From Oscillospiraceae bacterium (GTDB lineage Bacteria; Bacillota; Clostridia; Oscillospirales; Ruminococcaceae), in NCBI GenBank assembly GCA_028720105.1, contig JAQYLI010000040.1, positions 62,001 to 126,000 of the forward strand: a DNA stretch of 64,000 nt, read 5' to 3'. Shown here one piece after another: positions 59,885 through 64,000 of this stretch (position 1 is its first letter; the number at the start of each line of letters is the position of its first letter). The notes under the pieces are model-generated. The model was not told the origin of the DNA, made no database searches, and saw nothing but the letters and a program-made list of their open reading frames with translations. Made by a program: the position numbers and the translations under genes.

Positions 59885-59923
59885 GACCGTAAGGGACTGT
59901 GCATACAGCCGTCCCTTACGGTC
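59885..59923. terminator. Terminator hairpin between convergent genes
   Basis: GACCGTAAGGGAC..GTCCCTTACGGTC. Confidence 0.8.
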
Positions 59924-59932
59924 ATATTGTTT

Positions 59933-62080
59933 TTACAGCTTTGCCTCTATCTCTTTAAGCTTCTTCCGAGCCTCTTCCGTTACCGCCCTGTAATTTTCCA
60001 GAAGCAGGTCGATATCCGCGGAAATGGCGTCCATATTTCCCTCCTTGGCGGCAAACTCGTGGGAACGCGCTTCCTCGGAAAGAGAAACTGCGCCGATATT
60101 AAGAGAGGTGCTTTTTAAGGAGTGAGCGGCTATGCGGTAATTATTCATATCCTTTTGCTCATAGAAATCACGAAGCTTCTGTATGCGGTCCGCAAATTCC
60201 TCGCAGTAGGTCTGGAGGATTATCATATAAAGCTCCTCGCTGTCTCCGCAGTAGGTCATCGCCACGCTTTGGTCAATAAGCTCTGCGGCATTGTTATGGA
60301 CTGTTTCCTTTGCGTCTGCCGTTTCCTCGGGGGCGGCTTCATCGGTGATATGTACAAGCTCCGGGGGCAGCAGCTTTAAGAGCATTTTTTCAAGGCTGTT
60401 TCCCGAAATGGGCTTCGGAAGATAGTCCTCAAAGCCGTATTCAACATACATATCCCTTGCGCCGGAAACGGCGTTTGCTGTAAGGGCGACCACGGGAATA
60501 CCCGGGGCAAGATTTTCCTTTCGTATCTTTTTCAGAGTTTCCACGCCGTCCATTTCGGGCATCATATGGTCGAGGAGCAGTACATCGTATTTACTTGCTC
60601 TGAGACGGTTTATACATTCAAAACCGCTTGAAGCGCAGTCAACCTGTATTTTCGTGGGCTTTAAAAGTCCCTCCGCCACAAGAAGGTTTGACCTGTTGTC
60701 GTCGGTAATGAGAATACGGGCTTCGGGGGCTGTGAAGCTTACGCGGTATTTTCTGCGGTCGGGAGCGCTTTCGGTGCGGGTGCAGAATTCGCCCGAAGGC
60801 TCTGCGCTGATTATCTTCTGAGGCAGCTTTATTATAAATTCCGAGCCTTCGCCGTAAACGCTTTCTACCTCAATAGTGCCGTTCATCATAGTCACAAGGC
60901 GGGAGGTGATGGAAAGCCCCAGACCCGTTCCCTCGATATTTCTGTTTTTTTCCTGATCCACACGGGTAAAGCCGCAGAAAAGCTTTTCCCTGTCCTCTTC
61001 CTTAATGCCCCTGCCCGTGTCCTTTACCGAGAGAATGAGCAGAATGCTGTCCTCCGACTGCTTCTCAAAGCCTGCGGTAAGGGTGACTGAGCCTGAATCA
61101 GTGTATTTTACGGCATTTGTCATAATGTTTGTGAGTATCTGCCTGATACGCACCTCGTCTCCGAAAAGACAGCTTGGTATCTCGGGGTCGGCGTTTATTT
61201 TAAGCTCAAGCCCCTTTTCCTCAAAGCGGCGGTTAAGCATATTAACGGTATCGTTTACCACGGAGGTTATCTGATATCTTACGGGAATTATCTCCATCTT
61301 GCCCGACTCTATCTTTGAAAAATCAAGGATATCATTGATAAGGGACAAAAGTAGCTTTCCCGAGGTTTCAACGTTGCAGGCATAGCTTATAATGCTGTCG
61401 TCGTTTGCTTCGCGGAGGATAAGCTCATTCATACCCAGAACGGAGTTTAAGGGAGTTCGTATCTCGTGGGACATATTTGAAAGGAAATCCGATTTGCTCT
61501 TAGTTGCGGCTCTTGCCTCGTCGCACTTGTCCTCGACAATTTTCAGAAGGTCGTCAAGACTGCGCTCCTGCTCTCTGTTTCGGCGGTCGCGAAGCTCAAC
61601 GAATTTGATAACATTCCGACACATCCACTGAATGCCCATTACCGTTATGGCGCAGGCGATGTATTGAAGGGGGGGGGCCGCTCTTTGAAGTCCAATAACG
61701 GAGGGAATGCCAAAAACTATAAAAATGCCTGTCATCAGAATGCTTTGGAACCGCATAAAGCCCGAGTCCATATACATAAGCATTATTGCGCACTGCAAAG
61801 CCATAGTGCAGAAGAATATGGTGGTGCTTTCGAAAATGCACCCCAGCAATACGGCGATAAGCATAAAGGAAACGGTCTGTAATATCTGATAGGACAGCTT
61901 TTTTATCCTTTTCTGGAGAAAAACCAGCGTAAGAAATACCCCCAGCAGGAAAAAACCGCTTGCTGTGCGTAGGGGGAAGGAAGCCGACTTCATTATCGAC
62001 GCCGAGATAATAACTATTATTGCTCCCACAAAGAAGAAAAACAAGCCGTTGTTGCTTCCACGGTTAAAATCCTCATTCAT
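59933..62080 (-). CDS. Membrane hybrid histidine kinase (TM sensor-HisKA-HATPase-REC-HPt)
   Basis: MSHEIRTPLNSVLGMNEL, GTGLGLSITSR, REC LDHMMPEMDG, HPt AAHSLKSTSLNIG. Confidence 0.93.
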   Translation of the reverse strand: MNEDFNRGSNNGLFFFFVGAIIVIISASIMKSASFPLRTASGFFLLGVFLTLVFLQKRIKKLSYQILQTVSFMLIAVLLGCIFESTTIFFCTMALQCAIMLMYMDSGFMRFQSILMTGIFIVFGIPSVIGLQRAAPPLQYIACAITVMGIQWMCRNVIKFVELRDRRNREQERSLDDLLKIVEDKCDEARAATKSKSDFLSNMSHEIRTPLNSVLGMNELILREANDDSIISYACNVETSGKLLLSLINDILDFSKIESGKMEIIPVRYQITSVVNDTVNMLNRRFEEKGLELKINADPEIPSCLFGDEVRIRQILTNIMTNAVKYTDSGSVTLTAGFEKQSEDSILLILSVKDTGRGIKEEDREKLFCGFTRVDQEKNRNIEGTGLGLSITSRLVTMMNGTIEVESVYGEGSEFIIKLPQKIISAEPSGEFCTRTESAPDRRKYRVSFTAPEARILITDDNRSNLLVAEGLLKPTKIQVDCASSGFECINRLRASKYDVLLLDHMMPEMDGVETLKKIRKENLAPGIPVVALTANAVSGARDMYVEYGFEDYLPKPISGNSLEKMLLKLLPPELVHITDEAAPEETADAKETVHNNAAELIDQSVAMTYCGDSEELYMIILQTYCEEFADRIQKLRDFYEQKDMNNYRIAAHSLKSTSLNIGAVSLSEEARSHEFAAKEGNMDAISADIDLLLENYRAVTEEARKKLKEIEAKL

Positions 62081-63017
62081 TTATGCTGCCCCCTTCTGTT
62101 TCCTTTGGAACTGTTATTCCCTTCGGAACTACAAATTTCAAGCCCTTGCGAATGATCTCTGCTTCAAGGAAGGATATCCCGCTCTGCAGCTCGCCGTCGA
62201 AATTCAGCATAAAGGGAGAGCCGTCTGTACGGCGGATGCTGAACCGCTTAAATTCTCCGCAGTGGCATATCTTATGTGTGTAGTCCAGATCACGCTTGAT
62301 AAGGGCACCCATCATTTTTATTTCTTCGGCGGTATTAAGCTTCGGGGCGTTCAGATAGCCGCCTATGCCGTCAAAAACATTGTTTGATTCCGAAATATAC
62401 AGATTGCCGCCGAAGAAGTTGCCGTTTCCGAAGATGGTCTCGGCAGTTATATCCGAGATCATTTTTCCGTCTATCTCAATATCGTAGCTTAGCTGCTTTG
62501 CAAGGAGTATGGAGTGGATTATGGCTGCATTGTAGGGCAGGCTGTCGTTAAATATCTGCAGGGGGCGGTAATTGTCCGTAAACATTACCGTATTGGAGTC
62601 AAGTCCAAATGATACGGTGTTAAGGGCGTAGCCGCAGTTGGTTTTTATGTAGTCAACATTGATAACGTCGCCGTTTATCAGCTCTTCGATATCCTTGAAA
62701 CGCTCTGCGTCGCTGCCGAAAACTTTAAGGAAATCGTTGGTCATTCCGCAGGGGAAAAACGCCACCTCCGCTTCGGAAAGGTCATCAAAGCCGCAGAGCA
62801 TATTGCGCATAGTACCCGAGCCGCCGCAGCAGTAAAACCGCAGCTTCTCCCCCTGGAAAAAATGCAGCACCTTTCCCACCAGCGTTTTTTCATAGCCTGC
62901 ACATCTGGTATTGAACACGTAATAATTCAGACCGTTCATACGGCTTAGCTTGTCACGCAGGTCGTCTGCAAGACTGCTCTGACCCGAATAGGGATTGATT
63001 ATAAATATGTGTGTCAC
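62073..63017 (-). CDS. Diacylglycerol kinase-family lipid kinase homologue with variant motifs
   Basis: IINPYSGQSS, FYCCGGSGTMRNMLCG, VAFFPCGMTNDFLKVFG. Confidence 0.8.
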   Translation of the reverse strand: MTHIFIINPYSGQSSLADDLRDKLSRMNGLNYYVFNTRCAGYEKTLVGKVLHFFQGEKLRFYCCGGSGTMRNMLCGFDDLSEAEVAFFPCGMTNDFLKVFGSDAERFKDIEELINGDVINVDYIKTNCGYALNTVSFGLDSNTVMFTDNYRPLQIFNDSLPYNAAIIHSILLAKQLSYDIEIDGKMISDITAETIFGNGNFFGGNLYISESNNVFDGIGGYLNAPKLNTAEEIKMMGALIKRDLDYTHKICHCGEFKRFSIRRTDGSPFMLNFDGELQSGISFLEAEIIRKGLKFVVPKGITVPKETEGGSINE

Positions 63018-63071
63018 AAAAATCCCCCTAAGTTAATATTTATCATTATTCCGACAATTTCCGACATCGGC

Positions 63072-63102
63072 GGCAAAAACGGGAGGGCTTCCCGTTTTTG
63101 CC
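63072..63102. terminator. Hairpin terminator
   Basis: GGCAAAAACGGG..CCCGTTTTTGCC perfect 12 bp stem. Confidence 0.75.
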
Positions 63103-63107
63103 TGCGG

Positions 63108-64000
63108 TCAGTCAAGCTCAACTGTCATTATCTTGCCGAGATAGGTGTCAAAGTTTATGCCGTTTTCCGTTGCGGCAACGTATTGTAAGGTCTTGGGACC
63201 CGAAGCGCGGACGAATACGCAGGCTTTTTCATATACCACGTTCAGCCTGCACTTCTTCTTCATTACCTGCTCAATTGGCAGGGCATTGGAGACTGCCTCG
63301 GGGAGAGGGGTGTAGAAAATCTCAAAGGTGTCCTCGTCTGCGTCGGTAAAGTTGTACCAAACGTTGTAGTCGGGCTTGCCCGAAAGGGTCATAGGTGCGT
63401 TTTCGTCGGTGAGAATATTGAAGCAGCCTCGCTTATTAAAGCCGATGAAATACTTGAAGGGTATTTCTTCTTCCTTGGCGCTGAGAGCCTTGCGCTCGAT
63501 AACGCCGCCCTTGCGGCACATAATAAGACCGAATGCCACACCCGTTTTGCCTGTGGGACGCTCAAGACTGCCGCGGTGGGGGTCGATTCCGTTGCTTTCC
63601 ATAAGCCTGCAGGCTTCTTCCGTTCCCAGCGGCGGATAGAGGACAAATTCAAATTCCCTGTCGGTACCAAGAGCCTTGCGAAGCTTGTCTGCCCCCTCGG
63701 TGAACTTTTCCTTAAAAAGCTCTGAAACAAGCTTGTTTCTGCAGGAATTTCCCGCAAGCATAATGTTCATTCTGTCGGGAACAGAAGCGTTTGCGGCGGT
63801 ATAGGCAAGGCTCATTGAGGAGAAGAAATTGTCAATGCCTTTGCTGATATTGTCTTTAATAATGCCGACAAGCTTTTCCGAGGAGACTTCAAGCTCAAAT
63901 CTCGGGATAAGCTCGCCGTTTCTGTCGAAAAGGTCAACGCAGATAATGCCCCTTTGGAACTCGTCTGCAAAGCCCTCTGTATTTTCCCACAGAGGACGGA
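63108..64000 (-). CDS. Hsp70/actin-like ATPase, C-terminal part (N-terminus beyond window)
   Basis: Frame stays open to the window end (RPLWENTEGFADEFQRGIICVDLF...); MNIMLAGNSCRNKLVSELFKEKF resembles DnaK-type phosphate-2/adenosine region. Confidence 0.65.
   Translation of the reverse strand, partial: RPLWENTEGFADEFQRGIICVDLFDRNGELIPRFELEVSSEKLVGIIKDNISKGIDNFFSSMSLAYTAANASVPDRMNIMLAGNSCRNKLVSELFKEKFTEGADKLRKALGTDREFEFVLYPPLGTEEACRLMESNGIDPHRGSLERPTGKTGVAFGLIMCRKGGVIERKALSAKEEEIPFKYFIGFNKRGCFNILTDENAPMTLSGKPDYNVWYNFTDADEDTFEIFYTPLPEAVSNALPIEQVMKKKCRLNVVYEKACVFVRASGPKTLQYVAATENGINFDTYLGKIMTVELD

Overview
This 64 kb, low-to-moderate GC window appears to be an oriC-proximal chromosomal region of a Clostridia/Ruminococcus-like Firmicute. 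It opens with the 3' end of dnaN, then S4/YaaA, recF, remB-like, gyrB, a YcxB-like gene and gyrA. I see no rRNA, tRNA, CRISPR array, transposase or prophage. Housekeeping loci include rsmE, mscL, guaB, pncB, lysS, greA, nadB, a SAM-I riboswitch with metK, glyS, trmB, pyrE, pilT, bcp and ldhA. The most unusual items are: (1) a TetM/EF-G-like translational GTPase fused to a YacP/Rae1-type NYN nuclease; (2) two divergent copies of a GC-rich ~87 bp element, each starting exactly 1 nt after a stop codon; (3) a cluster of secreted proteins, plus a 47-aa mini-protein missing from the ORF track, sharing an (A/S/T)TGN + TM + KRK C-terminus that looks like a non-canonical sorting signal; (4) a YceG-family operon whose first gene appears to join a YceG-like segment to an HtrA-type protease; (5) three hybrid histidine kinases and an orphan Spo0A DNA-binding domain without a receiver; (6) a Tyr-rich tandem-repeat secreted protein; (7) a phosphohexomutase-like protein with its catalytic loops degraded; (8) a stand-alone NHLP/Nif11-leader-like peptide behind guaB. 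All family calls come from reading the sequences; no database search was run.
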